The notes: generated by a model from the sequence alone, not told the origin. A DNA stretch of 64,000 bases from an uncultured Bacillota bacterium (GCA_905188085.1 CAJJKN010000005.1:1-64000); one strand, 5' to 3'; positions 34,047-43,635 are shown, counted from the first letter of the stretch. Translations and numbers: made by a program.

Positions 34047-35321
34047 ATGACGTATCCCGAAGCAGTAGAATTTATGCAATCCACTCGGTTTTTAGGCAGC
34101 GTGCCCGGGCTTTCGCGCCTTCAAGCGCTGTTGGCCCGTTTAGGAAACCCGGAGCGGCAATGCCGGTTTATCCATGTGGCAGGCACAAACGGCAAAGGTT
34201 CCGTGTGCAAAATGCTCTCCTCCGTGCTGTGTCAGGCAGGATACCGCACAGGGCTGTATACCTCGCCCTATCTTCACAGCGTGCGGGAGCAAATACAGGT
34301 AAACGGCAAAGAGATAGACCGCGAGGCCTATATCCGTTTGGCAGAAAAACTGGCCGGCTGCGGATTGAATAAAGATGCGCTGCCGACGGAATTTGAGCTG
34401 AACACGGCGCTGGCGTTTTTGTATTTTGCCGAGCAAAAGTGTGAGGTTGTGGTGCTGGAGGCGGGCATGGGGGGCGCGCTGGACGCCACCAACGTGATCC
34501 CAGCGCCCATGGTGGCGGTGCTGACCCCCATCAGCCGGGACCATACCTCGTTTTTAGGGGAAACGTTGGGTCAAATTGCGGCGCAAAAGGCGGGCATCAT
34601 CAAGCCCGGCTGCCGGGTGATCAGCGCGCCGCAGGACGAAGCCGTGCAGCACGAAATTGAAGCCGCCTGCCAAGCGCAAAACGCGCCATGTACTACGACC
34701 ACGCCTTCGCTTTTGAATCGGAAGAACTTTTCCCTTTCGGGCCAGCGGTTTTATTACGGCTTGCAGGGGCCGTATTTCCTGCCGCTTTTGGGGCGGCACC
34801 AGCTTGAAAACGCCGCCCTTGTTTTGCAGACAGTGCTCTGCCTGAAAGAGATGGGCTTCCGTATTCCGGATCAATCCGTCACGGCCGGCCTGGCCGAGGC
34901 GCATTGGCCGGCGCGGCTGGAAATCCTGGGCCGTCCTCCGCTGTTTATTTTGGACGGCGCACACAACACGGCGGGCATGCAAAGCGCAATCGCCTGCTTA
35001 AAAGAGCTGTGCCCCGATCGCTCGTTTGTCTTTTTAACCGGCGTGATGCGCGATAAGCCGTATGAACAAATGTTTTCCGAGATGGCGCCGCTGGCCGCGC
35101 AGTTTATCGGCGTGCAGCCGGAAAACCCGCGCGCCCTGCCGCTTTCGGAAATGGAACAGGCGCTTTTGCAAACAGGACGGCCTGCCATGGTCTGCGATAC
35201 GGTGCAAGAGGGCGTAAAAGCTGCGATACAAGCGGCCAAAGAGCACAATGCCGGCGTGTGCGCCATCGGCTCGTTGTATATGGCGGACGACGTGCGTAAA
35301 GCGGCCCTGCCCCTTTTATAA
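34047..35321 (+). CDS. folC: Folylpolyglutamate synthase / dihydrofolate synthase
   Basis: The 424-residue Mur-ligase-type enzyme has the ATP loop VAGTNGKGSVCKMLSSVL at about residues 45-62, the family TSPYLHSVREQIQVNG segment and the second-domain ILDGAHNTAGMQSA. It adds glutamate to dihydropteroate and folates, trapping them in the cell, which complements FolT uptake. The chosen ATG is 34047 with GAAAGGCG upstream. The frame extends back to 33990 inside folT without a better site. Confidence 0.93.
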   Translation: MTYPEAVEFMQSTRFLGSVPGLSRLQALLARLGNPERQCRFIHVAGTNGKGSVCKMLSSVLCQAGYRTGLYTSPYLHSVREQIQVNGKEIDREAYIRLAEKLAGCGLNKDALPTEFELNTALAFLYFAEQKCEVVVLEAGMGGALDATNVIPAPMVAVLTPISRDHTSFLGETLGQIAAQKAGIIKPGCRVISAPQDEAVQHEIEAACQAQNAPCTTTTPSLLNRKNFSLSGQRFYYGLQGPYFLPLLGRHQLENAALVLQTVLCLKEMGFRIPDQSVTAGLAEAHWPARLEILGRPPLFILDGAHNTAGMQSAIACLKELCPDRSFVFLTGVMRDKPYEQMFSEMAPLAAQFIGVQPENPRALPLSEMEQALLQTGRPAMVCDTVQEGVKAAIQAAKEHNAGVCAIGSLYMADDVRKAALPLL

Positions 35322-35350
35322 AAGCCGGGCGAAAACTTTCATAAAACCAA

Positions 35351-35385
35351 AACACGGTCTCCCTTTTGAAAAAGGCAGCCGTGTT
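35351..35385 (+). terminator. Terminator after folC
   Basis: AACACGG (35351-35357) pairs with CCGTGTT (35379-35385). A small inner CTTTT/AAAG stem lies in the loop, and CTTTGTTTT follows. Confidence 0.7.
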
Positions 35386-35485
35386 CTTTGTTTTCCATAG
35401 AAAAGCGGGCGCAAAATGGGAAGGTCCTTTTTTTGGATTTGTCGCTATATAAATGGCATCGAATCTGCCATTGCAAACAGGGGGT

Positions 35486-35517
35486 AAAAAAACAGCCCGA
35501 AAAAATACTTCGGGCTG
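35486..35517 (-). terminator. Terminator of the pheS-pheT-mutS2 operon
   Basis: CAGCCCGAA (35493-35501) pairs with TTCGGGCTG (35509-35517). On the minus strand seven T follow (complement of 35486-35492). Confidence 0.9.
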
Positions 35518-35529
35518 AAAGATATGTTG

Positions 35530-37872
35530 TTATTTTAATTCTACCACCGTCACGCCCGCATCGCCTTCGCCGTATGCGCCCATACGGATGGATTTTACAT
35601 GCGGATGATGGCGCAGATGTTCCTGCACGCCGGCCCTGAGCGCGCCGGTGCCCTTGCCGTGGATGATGGTGGTCTGACTTCTGTTGGACAAAACCGCCTC
35701 ATCCAGATGCATGTCTATTACCATCATCGCTTCGTCTACCGTCATCCCGCGGACATCCAGCTCCATCGGCGCGCTTTTTTGCGCACGTACGACGGCCTTG
35801 GGCGCTGTTTTGGGGCGTTGCTGCTGCCGCACGCGCAAGGTGGACAGCGGCACTTTAATTTTGATTACGCCCGCCTGCACCAACACCTCACCCTTTTTAT
35901 TAGCAGGTTCCAGCACGGTGGCGTTGGCGTCCAGCGTGGTGGCAAACACGCTTTCGCCCCGCTGCACCTTTTTCGGCACACTGCCCGGCGCCTGCGGCTG
36001 TTCTTTTTTCTGCCGCTCGATTTCCGGCAGCTGTTTTAGCTGTTCCCGCGCGTTTTGCATAAGCTGTTCGCGCTGGGCATTGTTTTCTGCCTTGGCGGCC
36101 TGCTTGGCCGTATCGATGGCTTCGTTGGCCTGCATGCGCGCAGTTTCCAGCGTGCGCCGCGCTTTTTCCAGCGTTTCCTCGGCGCGCTTTTCCAGTTTGG
36201 CGGCTTTGGCCTGCCGGGCCTCCAGCTCTTTTTCAAAGGCGGCCTGCTTGGCCTGCAATTCTTCGGCCAGGCGCGCACGTTCTTCTTCAGCCAGACGGCG
36301 CAGCTGTTCCGCTTCGCCCAGCGCTTTTTCAAAGGAAGCGGCCTCGCTGTCTATCTGCTGCTTGGCGCGCTCTATCACGGCGCTTGGAATGCCCAGGCGG
36401 CTGGAAATGGCAAAGGCATTGGAGCTGCCTGCATAGCCGATCATCAGTTTATAGGTGGGCCGTAAGGATTCCACATCAAACTCCATCCCCGCGTTGATAA
36501 AGCCGGGATGGCTCATGGCATAGCTTTTCAGTTCGCTGTAATGGGTGGTACAGGCCACCACGGCGCCCTTTTCCACCATGGTTTCCAAAATGGAGATGGC
36601 CAGCGCCGCGCCCTCTACGGGGTCTGTGCCGGCACCCAATTCATCCAGCAGTACAAGCACGCCGCGGCGCGCTTTTTTCAGGATGAACACGATATTTACC
36701 ATATGCGAAGAAAAGGTAGAAAGCGATTGCTCTATGCTCTGTTCATCGCCAATATCGGCATAAACGCCGCGAAACACCGGCATTTCCGCCTTTTCGCATG
36801 GCAAAAAAAGCCCGCTTTGCGCCAGCAGCACAAACAATCCTGCGGTTTTCAGCGTTACGGTTTTGCCGCCGGTGTTTGGCCCGGTCACAAGCAGCGCCCT
36901 CACATCGCCGCCGACGGTAAAATCAATGGGCACCACCTGCTTTGCATCGATAAGCGGATGGCGTGCCTGTTTTACAAAAATGCGGTCCCCTTCCACAAGC
37001 TTTGGGCAATTGGCCTTATGCCGGTGGCTCCAGGCTACCTTGGCAAAGCATTCGTCCAATTCGCCCAGGGTTCTAACGTTTTGAATCAGCCCCTGTTTAT
37101 CCTCGCCGACAGACTGCCCCAAAGCGGCCAGCACGCGCTCGATTTCCTGCTGCTCTTTGGCCTGCAAATCCTTCAATTCGTTGTTTGCTTCCAAAACGCT
37201 GTACGGCTCGATAAACAGCGTGGCGCCGCTGGCGCTTCGGTCATGTTCAAAGCCTTTGATCTGCCCGGCGTATTCGCTTTTCACCGGCACGACATACCGG
37301 CCGTTTCGGCGGGTGATGATGGCGTCTTGCAGCATGTTTTTGGTGTTTGGATTGGTTACGATGGCTTGCAGGCGCGCGCGCACCTTTTCTTCGGCGGCAC
37401 GGATTTTACGCCGCAGATCGCGCAGCTGCACGGAAGCATCATCGTATAAATCCTCCTCGCTGCGCACACAGCGGGTGATCTCCTGCAATAAAAAGGCATT
37501 GGGCATTAAGGCAAAGCACAGCGCCTGCAGCGGCATTTCCACGCGGGCCTGGGTCAGCTTTTTTTGAATCTGCTGCACGGCCTGCAAGGTTTTGGCCACG
37601 GCCAGCAGTTCTTTACAGCTGGGCACCGCGCCGATGGCGCAGCGCGCGGCCGTGCTGCCGCAGTCCTCAAAGCCCATCATGGGGCTGCTGCCCAGCGCAA
37701 ACCAGACGTTTTCCGCCGTGGTTGTCAGCGCCAGAGCATGCTCCACCTCGTCTTTATGGGTAAACGGGCGCATGGCAAGACAGCGCCGGCGCCCCGTTTC
37801 GCTTACGCAAAACGAGGCCACCTGCGCTGTGATCTTGTCATACTCTAAAATTCTCTGCGTTCTGTTTGGCAT
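35530..37872 (-). CDS. mutS2: MutS2 endonuclease / ribosome-rescue ATPase
   Basis: The 780-residue protein has the MutS2 core and clamp regions, Walker A GPNTGGKT at residues 331-338, Walker B with the following LLDELGAGTDP, and a very long Ala/Glu/Lys/Gln coiled coil at about 510-630. A C-terminal Smr domain contains ELDVRGMTVDEAM and the TTIIHGKGTGALR loop. MutS2 proteins limit recombination and in Bacillus bind collided ribosomes. The ATG lies 7 bp after the pheT stop, so it is co-transcribed with pheST and would be under the Phe T-box. Confidence 0.95.
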   Translation of the reverse strand: MPNRTQRILEYDKITAQVASFCVSETGRRRCLAMRPFTHKDEVEHALALTTTAENVWFALGSSPMMGFEDCGSTAARCAIGAVPSCKELLAVAKTLQAVQQIQKKLTQARVEMPLQALCFALMPNAFLLQEITRCVRSEEDLYDDASVQLRDLRRKIRAAEEKVRARLQAIVTNPNTKNMLQDAIITRRNGRYVVPVKSEYAGQIKGFEHDRSASGATLFIEPYSVLEANNELKDLQAKEQQEIERVLAALGQSVGEDKQGLIQNVRTLGELDECFAKVAWSHRHKANCPKLVEGDRIFVKQARHPLIDAKQVVPIDFTVGGDVRALLVTGPNTGGKTVTLKTAGLFVLLAQSGLFLPCEKAEMPVFRGVYADIGDEQSIEQSLSTFSSHMVNIVFILKKARRGVLVLLDELGAGTDPVEGAALAISILETMVEKGAVVACTTHYSELKSYAMSHPGFINAGMEFDVESLRPTYKLMIGYAGSSNAFAISSRLGIPSAVIERAKQQIDSEAASFEKALGEAEQLRRLAEEERARLAEELQAKQAAFEKELEARQAKAAKLEKRAEETLEKARRTLETARMQANEAIDTAKQAAKAENNAQREQLMQNAREQLKQLPEIERQKKEQPQAPGSVPKKVQRGESVFATTLDANATVLEPANKKGEVLVQAGVIKIKVPLSTLRVRQQQRPKTAPKAVVRAQKSAPMELDVRGMTVDEAMMVIDMHLDEAVLSNRSQTTIIHGKGTGALRAGVQEHLRHHPHVKSIRMGAYGEGDAGVTVVELK

Positions 37873-37879
37873 GAATGAA

Positions 37880-40267
37880 TCAGTTTCCTCTCAATTTTGC
37901 CCCGAACTGCTGTTCCATCGCCTCCACGATGTTTTGGAAGATGGTGTTGGCCTCTTCATCGGTCATGGTGCGGTCTTTATCGCGCAGCGTTAAAGCAAAG
38001 GCTACGCTCTTTTTCCCAAAGCCCGCCTGGTCGCCCACATAGACATCAAACAGCTCCACATTTTCCAGCTGCGGCCCGCCTGCCTGGCGGATGGCCTGCA
38101 TCATGGGGCCTACCTGGGTATGTTTATCCACCACGAGCGCCAAATCGCGCAGCATGGCCGGATATTTGGGCAGCTCGGCATATTTTTTGTGTTGGTTCTG
38201 GCAGGCAAACACGGGCGCCAAATCAAACTCTGCCACCAAAACGGGCTGGTCCACGTTGTTTTCCGCCATCACATCGGGGTGCATCTGGCCCATCTGGCCG
38301 ATGACGGTGCCGTTTATGGAAAGCAGGGCTTTGCGCGTCGGGTGATATTGCGCGCCGCCGTCTGCCGTGTACACCACTTCGGCATCAAAGGCATGGAACA
38401 CCTTTTCCAAAAGGCCCTTGAGCGCCATAAAATCGCTGCCTACAACGCCTACGCAGGCCACGGCCTTTTGCGTGGGCAGGCCGTCTGCATCGGCAACGGT
38501 ACTATGCACATTGGAAATTTCAAACAGTTTGGCCTTTTGCACTTTATTGCGCACGTTGCCGGAAAGCACCTGCACCATGGCGGGCACAACGGTGGTGCGC
38601 ATATAGCCGTAATCTTCGGAAAGCGGGTTGTTGATTTTTACGCATTGGCGGGCCGGATCGTCTGCCGAATAGCCAAGGGAATCAAAATCCTTCGGCGAAA
38701 TAAACGCATAGCTCATCGTTTCGTGCAGGCCCAGATCCACCAGCAGGGTGCGCAAGCGCTCTTTTTGCTTTTGCATCAGCGTCAACCCGCCCTGCGTTGC
38801 GCCGGAAAGCGGCTCCATGGGAATGCGTTCATAGCCGGAAATGCGCGCGATTTCTTCGGCGATGTCCTCTTCGATGACAACATCTTCCCGATGATGCGGC
38901 ACGCTGCATTGCAGCGTATCCAAAATCAGCTGCGCTTTAATGCCTTCGCGAGACAGGCAAGCCGCCATTTCCTCGCCGGTCAGCTTTGTACCCAAAAGGG
39001 TGTTGATGCGGCTGACGCGGGCGGTAATTACGCGCGGCTCCGGCGTATGCGTCTGCGTGTCTACGCGGCCCTTCATCACTTTGCCCACGCCCAGCTCCAC
39101 AAACAGCTGCGCGGCTCTGTCGCTGGCAAGGCCGGCCGTCTGCTGGCCTACGCCCTTGGTATAGCGGGCGCTGGCTTCGCTCATCATGCCCAGCGCGCGG
39201 GAGGTATGGCGGTTGTTCGGGCCGTCAAAGGTGGCGCTTTCCAGCAGCACCATTTCGGTTTTTTCCGTAATTTCACTTTCCAGGCCGCCCATCACGCCGG
39301 CCAGCGCAATGGCGCCGTTTTTATCGGCGATGACGAGCATATCCTCTGTCAACACATGCGGTTTTTCATCCAGCGTGGTCATCTTTTCGCCCTGCTCGGC
39401 ACAGCGCACGATGATCTTTCCGTCCGCCACGGCATGGTAATCAAACGCATGCAGCGGCTGGCCCACTTCCAGCATCACATAGTTTGTGATGTCCACGATG
39501 TTGTTCACCGGGCGCATGCCGGCTGCCAAAAGGCGGCGCTGCATCCAGCGCGGCGAATCCCCGCGCACAATATCCGTCATCACACGGGCGGAATAACGCG
39601 GACAAAGCTGCGGTTCGCGCACTTCCACGCTGACATAGCGGCTGGCCAATTCGTCGGTTTCCTCCACGGAAACCTCCGGCGTTTTCACAGGCACATTCAG
39701 CGCCGCGCCGATTTCGCGCGCCACGCCCAATACGCTCATGCAATCGCCGCGATTGGCGGAGATTTCAAAATCGATCACGGTATCGTCCAGGCCCAGCGCC
39801 ACATATACAGGCTCGCCCAAATGCGCTTCCATTTCGGCGCCAAGGTCCATAATGCCGTCCACATCGGCGGTTTTCCAGTCGTCTACCGTCAGTTCCAATT
39901 CTTTGCCGCTGCAAAGCATGCCGGCAGAGGGCACGCCGCGCAGCACGGCCGGTTTAATTTCGGCGCCCTGGGGCATCACGGTGCCCACCTTGGCCACCGG
40001 GCACACCATGCCTTCGTAGACATTGGGCGCGCCGGTTACGATTTGCAGCGTTTCATCGCCGGTGGTGACGGTGCAAATCTGCAAATGATCGCTGTTTTCG
40101 TGCGGCACGATGCGCAGCAGTTTGCCGATGACAATGCTGTCATACGCGCCATAGACGCGCTCTATGCCTTCCACGCCCAGCCCGTGCATAATCATGGTAC
40201 GGGTCAGGGTGTCCATATCTACATTGATTTCCACAAAATCCTGAAGCCAACTCAGCGGTGCTTTCAT
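37880..40267 (-). CDS. pheT: Phenylalanine-tRNA ligase beta subunit
   Basis: The 795-residue protein has the full bacterial PheT layout. The EMAP/OB tRNA-binding domain is at about residues 40-150, followed by B3/B4 editing, B5, the inactive synthetase-like core and a C-terminal anticodon-binding fold (AELPKYPAMLRDLALVVD). With PheS it forms the alpha2-beta2 enzyme that charges tRNA-Phe. It starts 12 bp after pheS with an AGGAGGAATGAGCG site. Confidence 0.97.
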   Translation of the reverse strand: MKAPLSWLQDFVEINVDMDTLTRTMIMHGLGVEGIERVYGAYDSIVIGKLLRIVPHENSDHLQICTVTTGDETLQIVTGAPNVYEGMVCPVAKVGTVMPQGAEIKPAVLRGVPSAGMLCSGKELELTVDDWKTADVDGIMDLGAEMEAHLGEPVYVALGLDDTVIDFEISANRGDCMSVLGVAREIGAALNVPVKTPEVSVEETDELASRYVSVEVREPQLCPRYSARVMTDIVRGDSPRWMQRRLLAAGMRPVNNIVDITNYVMLEVGQPLHAFDYHAVADGKIIVRCAEQGEKMTTLDEKPHVLTEDMLVIADKNGAIALAGVMGGLESEITEKTEMVLLESATFDGPNNRHTSRALGMMSEASARYTKGVGQQTAGLASDRAAQLFVELGVGKVMKGRVDTQTHTPEPRVITARVSRINTLLGTKLTGEEMAACLSREGIKAQLILDTLQCSVPHHREDVVIEEDIAEEIARISGYERIPMEPLSGATQGGLTLMQKQKERLRTLLVDLGLHETMSYAFISPKDFDSLGYSADDPARQCVKINNPLSEDYGYMRTTVVPAMVQVLSGNVRNKVQKAKLFEISNVHSTVADADGLPTQKAVACVGVVGSDFMALKGLLEKVFHAFDAEVVYTADGGAQYHPTRKALLSINGTVIGQMGQMHPDVMAENNVDQPVLVAEFDLAPVFACQNQHKKYAELPKYPAMLRDLALVVDKHTQVGPMMQAIRQAGGPQLENVELFDVYVGDQAGFGKKSVAFALTLRDKDRTMTDEEANTIFQNIVEAMEQQFGAKLRGN

Positions 40268-40279
40268 CGCTCATTCCTC

Positions 40280-41299
40280 CTAAAACTGCGACAGAAACCG
40301 CACGTCGCCTTCGAACAACAAGCGGATGTCCGTAATGTTGTATTTGATGTTTGCCAGGCGGTCTATCCCCATGCCAAAGGCAAAGCCGGTATATTCTTCG
40401 GGATCTACCCCGCAGCCGCGCAAAACATTGGGGTGCACCATGCCGCAGCCCAGAATTTCGATCCACCCGGTGCCTTTACACACGCGGCAGCCTTTGCCAT
40501 GGCAGGCAGAGCAGGTGGCGTCCACTTCGGCGCTGGGCTCTGTGAACGGGAAATAGCCGGGGCGGAAGCGCGTTTGCGTATCCGGGCCGAAAAAGCGCTT
40601 GGCAAAATCATCCAGCACCCATTTCAAATGCCCGAAATGAATGCCTTTATCCACAACCAGCCCCTCGATCTGGTGAAAGACCGGGGAATGGGTGGCGTCC
40701 ACATCATCGCTGCGGAACACACGGCCCGGGCAGATCATGCGGATCGGCGGCTTTTGCGCCAGCATGGTACGCGCCTGCACGGGGCTTGTCTGCGTGCGCA
40801 AAACGATGTTGTCATCAATATAAAACGTATCCTGCTCATCGCGGGCGGGATGGTCTTTGGGAATGTTCAAAAGCTCGAAATTATAATGATCCAGCTCGAT
40901 TTCCGGGCCCTCGCTGACAGTGAAGCCCATGCCCAAAAAGATATCCCGTACATCTTCCAAAACAAGGGAGAGCGGATGATACGAGCCCTCCGGCAGCGGC
41001 GTGCCGGGCGCGGTTACGTCCACGGCTTCGCGCTCAAAACGAATGGCGTTTTCCTTGGCTTTCAGCTGCGCTTCGGCCTTTTCCATGGCGCCGGTCAGCT
41101 TTTCGCGCACGGCGTTTACCATTTGGCCAAAGGCCGGGCGTTCCTCCGGGCTCATCTTGCCCAGCTGGCGCATTTGCTGCGTCAGTTCCCCTTTGCGGCC
41201 CAGGACTTTCACCTTCAGCTGCTCTAAATCAGCGGAGCTTTCCACCTTTTCCAAGGCTTCCATCGCCGATTGTCTGATTTTTTCCAGTTGCTCTTTCAT
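40280..41299 (-). CDS. pheS: Phenylalanine-tRNA ligase alpha subunit
   Basis: The 339-residue protein begins with the coiled-coil tRNA-binding arm and then the class II catalytic core, with motif 2 (VFRSDDVDATHSPVFHQIEGLVVD) and motif 3 (GFAFGMGIDRLANIKYNI). A Cys cluster, CSACHGKGCRVC, is present as in other Gram-positive PheS proteins and may bind zinc. Two adjacent ATG codons (41302 and 41299) follow GAGGAAG; I chose the second for spacing. A Phe T-box precedes it. Confidence 0.96.
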   Translation of the reverse strand: MKEQLEKIRQSAMEALEKVESSADLEQLKVKVLGRKGELTQQMRQLGKMSPEERPAFGQMVNAVREKLTGAMEKAEAQLKAKENAIRFEREAVDVTAPGTPLPEGSYHPLSLVLEDVRDIFLGMGFTVSEGPEIELDHYNFELLNIPKDHPARDEQDTFYIDDNIVLRTQTSPVQARTMLAQKPPIRMICPGRVFRSDDVDATHSPVFHQIEGLVVDKGIHFGHLKWVLDDFAKRFFGPDTQTRFRPGYFPFTEPSAEVDATCSACHGKGCRVCKGTGWIEILGCGMVHPNVLRGCGVDPEEYTGFAFGMGIDRLANIKYNITDIRLLFEGDVRFLSQF

Positions 41300-41302
41300 C
41301 AT

Positions 41303-41589
41303 CAGCTTCCTCTCTCTGTATGTTGGCAGATCAAATTTTTTAATAAAAAAGCCTCGCCCTTTTGCAGGGCGAAGCCATTGCTCGCGGTACCACCGGCATT
41401 TCAAAGGAATATCCTTTGCTCAAATCGGCTGTATCGGGCCTGCCCGTTCCGCCTACTGAAATTCAACGGAAAGCTCCGGAGCGAACTTTGCAGGCATCTT
41501 TGGCCGGAACCGCTTTCAGCCGATGGCGTTTCCTCTCTTGAGCCCAGGGGCGCCGCTACTTTTCTCCTTCATCGCGTTTAACTATATGA
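41303..41589 (-). promoter_or_regulatory. T-box leader, phenylalanine-specific
   Basis: On the minus strand the leader has the AGTAG-containing stem I, a specifier triplet TTC (Phe) complementary to 41458-41460, and the T-box sequence TGGTACCGCG (41383-41392). A terminator GCTTCGCCCT/AGGGCGAGGC (41351-41375) follows, with T complementary to 41345-41350. Uncharged tRNA-Phe should stabilise the antiterminator and switch on pheS-pheT-mutS2. Confidence 0.95.
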
Positions 41590-41595
41590 TGAGGT

Positions 41596-41624
41596 ATTAT
41601 ACCACAGCTTTTCCCGGAACACAA
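41596..41624 (-). promoter_or_regulatory. Promoter of the pheS T-box transcript
   Basis: TTGTGT (41619-41624) and TATAAT (41596-41601) are 17 bp apart on the minus strand. The -35 lies 6 bp beyond the SDR gene stop. Confidence 0.8.
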
Positions 41625-41629
41625 GGCAT

Positions 41630-42385
41630 TTACAGCATGGTGCCGCCGGAGCAATCCACCACGGCGCCCACCACCTGGCACGCAACCGGCGAGCACAAAA
41701 ACGCGGCCACGGTGCCCATGTCGCGCGGCGTAGCCCATCCCACGCGCAAAAACTGCTTTTTGTATTCATACGCCGGGCTGCCCGGCTGATATACGCTGGT
41801 GGCCACATAGCCCGGCACAATGCCGTTGACATAAATGCCGTCGTCGATCACCTCGTTGGCAAGGCCGCGGGTCATGGTGGTCATGCCGCCTTTGGCCGCG
41901 ATATAGGAGGTGTTGTTTCGGCTGTTTGTCATGATGGCGGCTTTGGCCAGCACGTTGACAATATGCCCGCCGCGCTTATGCGCTTTGCATTCTTTGATAA
42001 AGCGACGGCTCATCATAAACGCGCTGTTGAGGTTGCTGTCCATCGCCATGGCCCATTCTTCATCCGTCAATTCCTCAAAGGGCTTAAGCGCCGCGCCGCC
42101 GCCTGCGTTGTTGATTAAAATATCCACCTGCCCAAATGCGGCAATGGCTTTATCAAACACGCCGTCTATCTGCTGCGGCTTGCTGACATCCGCCAGCACG
42201 GCCAGGGTCTTTACCCCGTATTTTTCCGACAATCCGTCCGCAAACGCCTTGACCAGAGTTTCATCCGAGCGGCTGACCACCACCACGTTGCAGCCCTCCT
42301 GGGCCAACACTTCGCTGCAGCCGGAGCCAATGCCCTTTGCTCCGCCGGTGACAATGGCGGTTTTCCCGCGCAATCCTAGATCCAT
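41630..42385 (-). CDS. Short-chain dehydrogenase/reductase with atypical active site
   Basis: The 251-residue protein is a classical SDR with the cofactor loop TGGAKGIGSG at residues 13-22, NNAG at 92-95, Asn120 in the active-site helix, and Y161-x3-K165 as YIAAK. The catalytic Ser normally about 13 residues before the Tyr is missing: the stretch reads NVLAKAAIM, with no Ser or Thr in that position. The start ATG 42385 follows GGGAGG. It may be catalytically altered or use another residue. It lies between trmH and the pheS T-box. Confidence 0.88.
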   Translation of the reverse strand: MDLGLRGKTAIVTGGAKGIGSGCSEVLAQEGCNVVVVSRSDETLVKAFADGLSEKYGVKTLAVLADVSKPQQIDGVFDKAIAAFGQVDILINNAGGGAALKPFEELTDEEWAMAMDSNLNSAFMMSRRFIKECKAHKRGGHIVNVLAKAAIMTNSRNNTSYIAAKGGMTTMTRGLANEVIDDGIYVNGIVPGYVATSVYQPGSPAYEYKKQFLRVGWATPRDMGTVAAFLCSPVACQVVGAVVDCSGGTML

Positions 42386-42454
42386 CCTGTTTTCCTCCCA
42401 TCCAAGCTTGGTTACATTTAGTATACCGTGCTTTTCCATGGGCGTAAAGCGCTT

Positions 42455-43216
42455 TTATTCAAACAGTTGAAACATCATGATGCCGGCGGCCACGGCCGCG
42501 TTCAAGCTTTCGGCGTTGCTGCGCATCGGAATGCGATACAGCGCCGTGCAGGCGGCGGCGGTTTGTTCGGTCATGCCGTCCGCCTCGCTGCCGATGACGC
42601 AGACGCGGTTTTGTGCTAGCTTCGGCAAGCTGCCCTGGCCTGCCAAATGGCCGCCTACCACGCTGTATCCCTTTGCCCGGAGCGACAACAAGACTTTGGG
42701 CAAATCCTCTGTAAACGCGATGGAAAGCTTGCTGTGCGCGCCCATGGCGCTGCGCACGCATTTGGGAGAAAACGGATCGCAGCAGCCGGGGCTCAGCACC
42801 ACGCAGGACACGCCGAACGCCTGGGCTGTGCGCAACACCGTGCCCATGTTGCCCGGGTCTTTCACATGATCCAGCGCCAAGATATAGCGGCCGCTTACCG
42901 GCGCGTTTTCCGGCAGCGCGGCGGCAGCACAAATGCCCTGCGGCGTTTTGGTAGCGCACGCCCGCGAAAGCGCCTTTTCATCGCCCAGATAGGCTTGCCC
43001 GCCCCCGGCCAAAACGTAGGCTATAATCTCCCGGTATTTTTCCTCTTCCTCCCGGCGCACCAGCAACAACGGCAAATGGGCGCCTGCCAGCATGGCGTCG
43101 CGCACCAGGCGCGCCCCTTCCAATAGATACAGGCCTTCGCTATCCCTTGTTTTGCGCTCTTGCAGGGATTTGAAGAATTTTACACGCTCGTGCGTGATGG
43201 GTTGTGCGGTCCTCAT
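42455..43216 (-). CDS. TrmH/SpoU family RNA 2'-O-methyltransferase
   Basis: The 253-residue protein has an N-terminal substrate-binding domain and a C-terminal SPOUT knot with the three family motifs: DHVKDPGNMGTVLRTA, VIGSEADGM and IPMRSNAESLNAAVAAGIMM. It should methylate a ribose in rRNA or tRNA using SAM. The gene order rplT - trmH-like - pheS matches the place of ysgA in Bacillus, which supports a YsgA-like assignment. It has its own start region after the rplT terminator. Confidence 0.92.
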   Translation of the reverse strand: MRTAQPITHERVKFFKSLQERKTRDSEGLYLLEGARLVRDAMLAGAHLPLLLVRREEEEKYREIIAYVLAGGGQAYLGDEKALSRACATKTPQGICAAAALPENAPVSGRYILALDHVKDPGNMGTVLRTAQAFGVSCVVLSPGCCDPFSPKCVRSAMGAHSKLSIAFTEDLPKVLLSLRAKGYSVVGGHLAGQGSLPKLAQNRVCVIGSEADGMTEQTAAACTALYRIPMRSNAESLNAAVAAGIMMFQLFE

Positions 43217-43237
43217 GTATCATCACTCTCCAGATAT

Positions 43238-43265
43238 GAAAAAAGGCCCTTGCAAAAACAAGGGC
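43238..43265 (-). terminator. Terminator after rplT
   Basis: GCCCTTG (43246-43252 region) pairs with CAAGGGC (43259-43265). Minus-strand T complement 43238-43244. Confidence 0.82.
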
Positions 43266-43275
43266 GCTTTGCTCA

Positions 43276-43635
43276 TTAGGCGTTCAGCGCTTTTTTCGCC
43301 ACATCACACAGGGCGGTAAACGCTGCGGCATCGCGCACGGCCAAATCGGCCAACACTTTGCGGTTCATTTCCACGCCGGCCTTTTTCAAACCGTCGATGA
43401 AACGGGAATAGCTGATGCCGTTCATGCGGGCAGCCGCGTTGATGCGGGTGATCCACAAACGACGGAAATCACGCTTTTTCAGGCGGCGGCCTTTATAGCT
43501 GTATGCCAGGGATTTGATAACGGCCTGTTTCGCCATCCGGTAATTGCTTTTTTTGGTGCCAAAATAGCCTTTGGCGAGCTTTAATATTTTGCGACGCTTT
43601 TTCACAGCGTTGACGGCTCTTTTCACTCTTGCCAT
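43276..43635 (-). CDS. rplT: 50S ribosomal protein L20
   Basis: The 119-residue basic protein matches L20 along its full length (MARVKRAVNAVKKRRKILKL, YKGRRLKKRDFRRLWITRIN). It binds 23S rRNA early in large-subunit assembly. In Firmicutes it also represses its own operon by binding the infC leader. It is the last gene of infC-rpmI-rplT, 25 bp after rpmI. Confidence 0.98.
   Translation of the reverse strand: MARVKRAVNAVKKRRKILKLAKGYFGTKKSNYRMAKQAVIKSLAYSYKGRRLKKRDFRRLWITRINAAARMNGISYSRFIDGLKKAGVEMNRKVLADLAVRDAAAFTALCDVAKKALNA

Noticed and set aside
38120..41227. 1035-codon plus-strand open frame
   Set aside because: It lies fully antisense to pheT and pheS, has no ribosome binding site, and its His/Gly/Arg-rich product is what the complementary frame of GC-rich codons gives.
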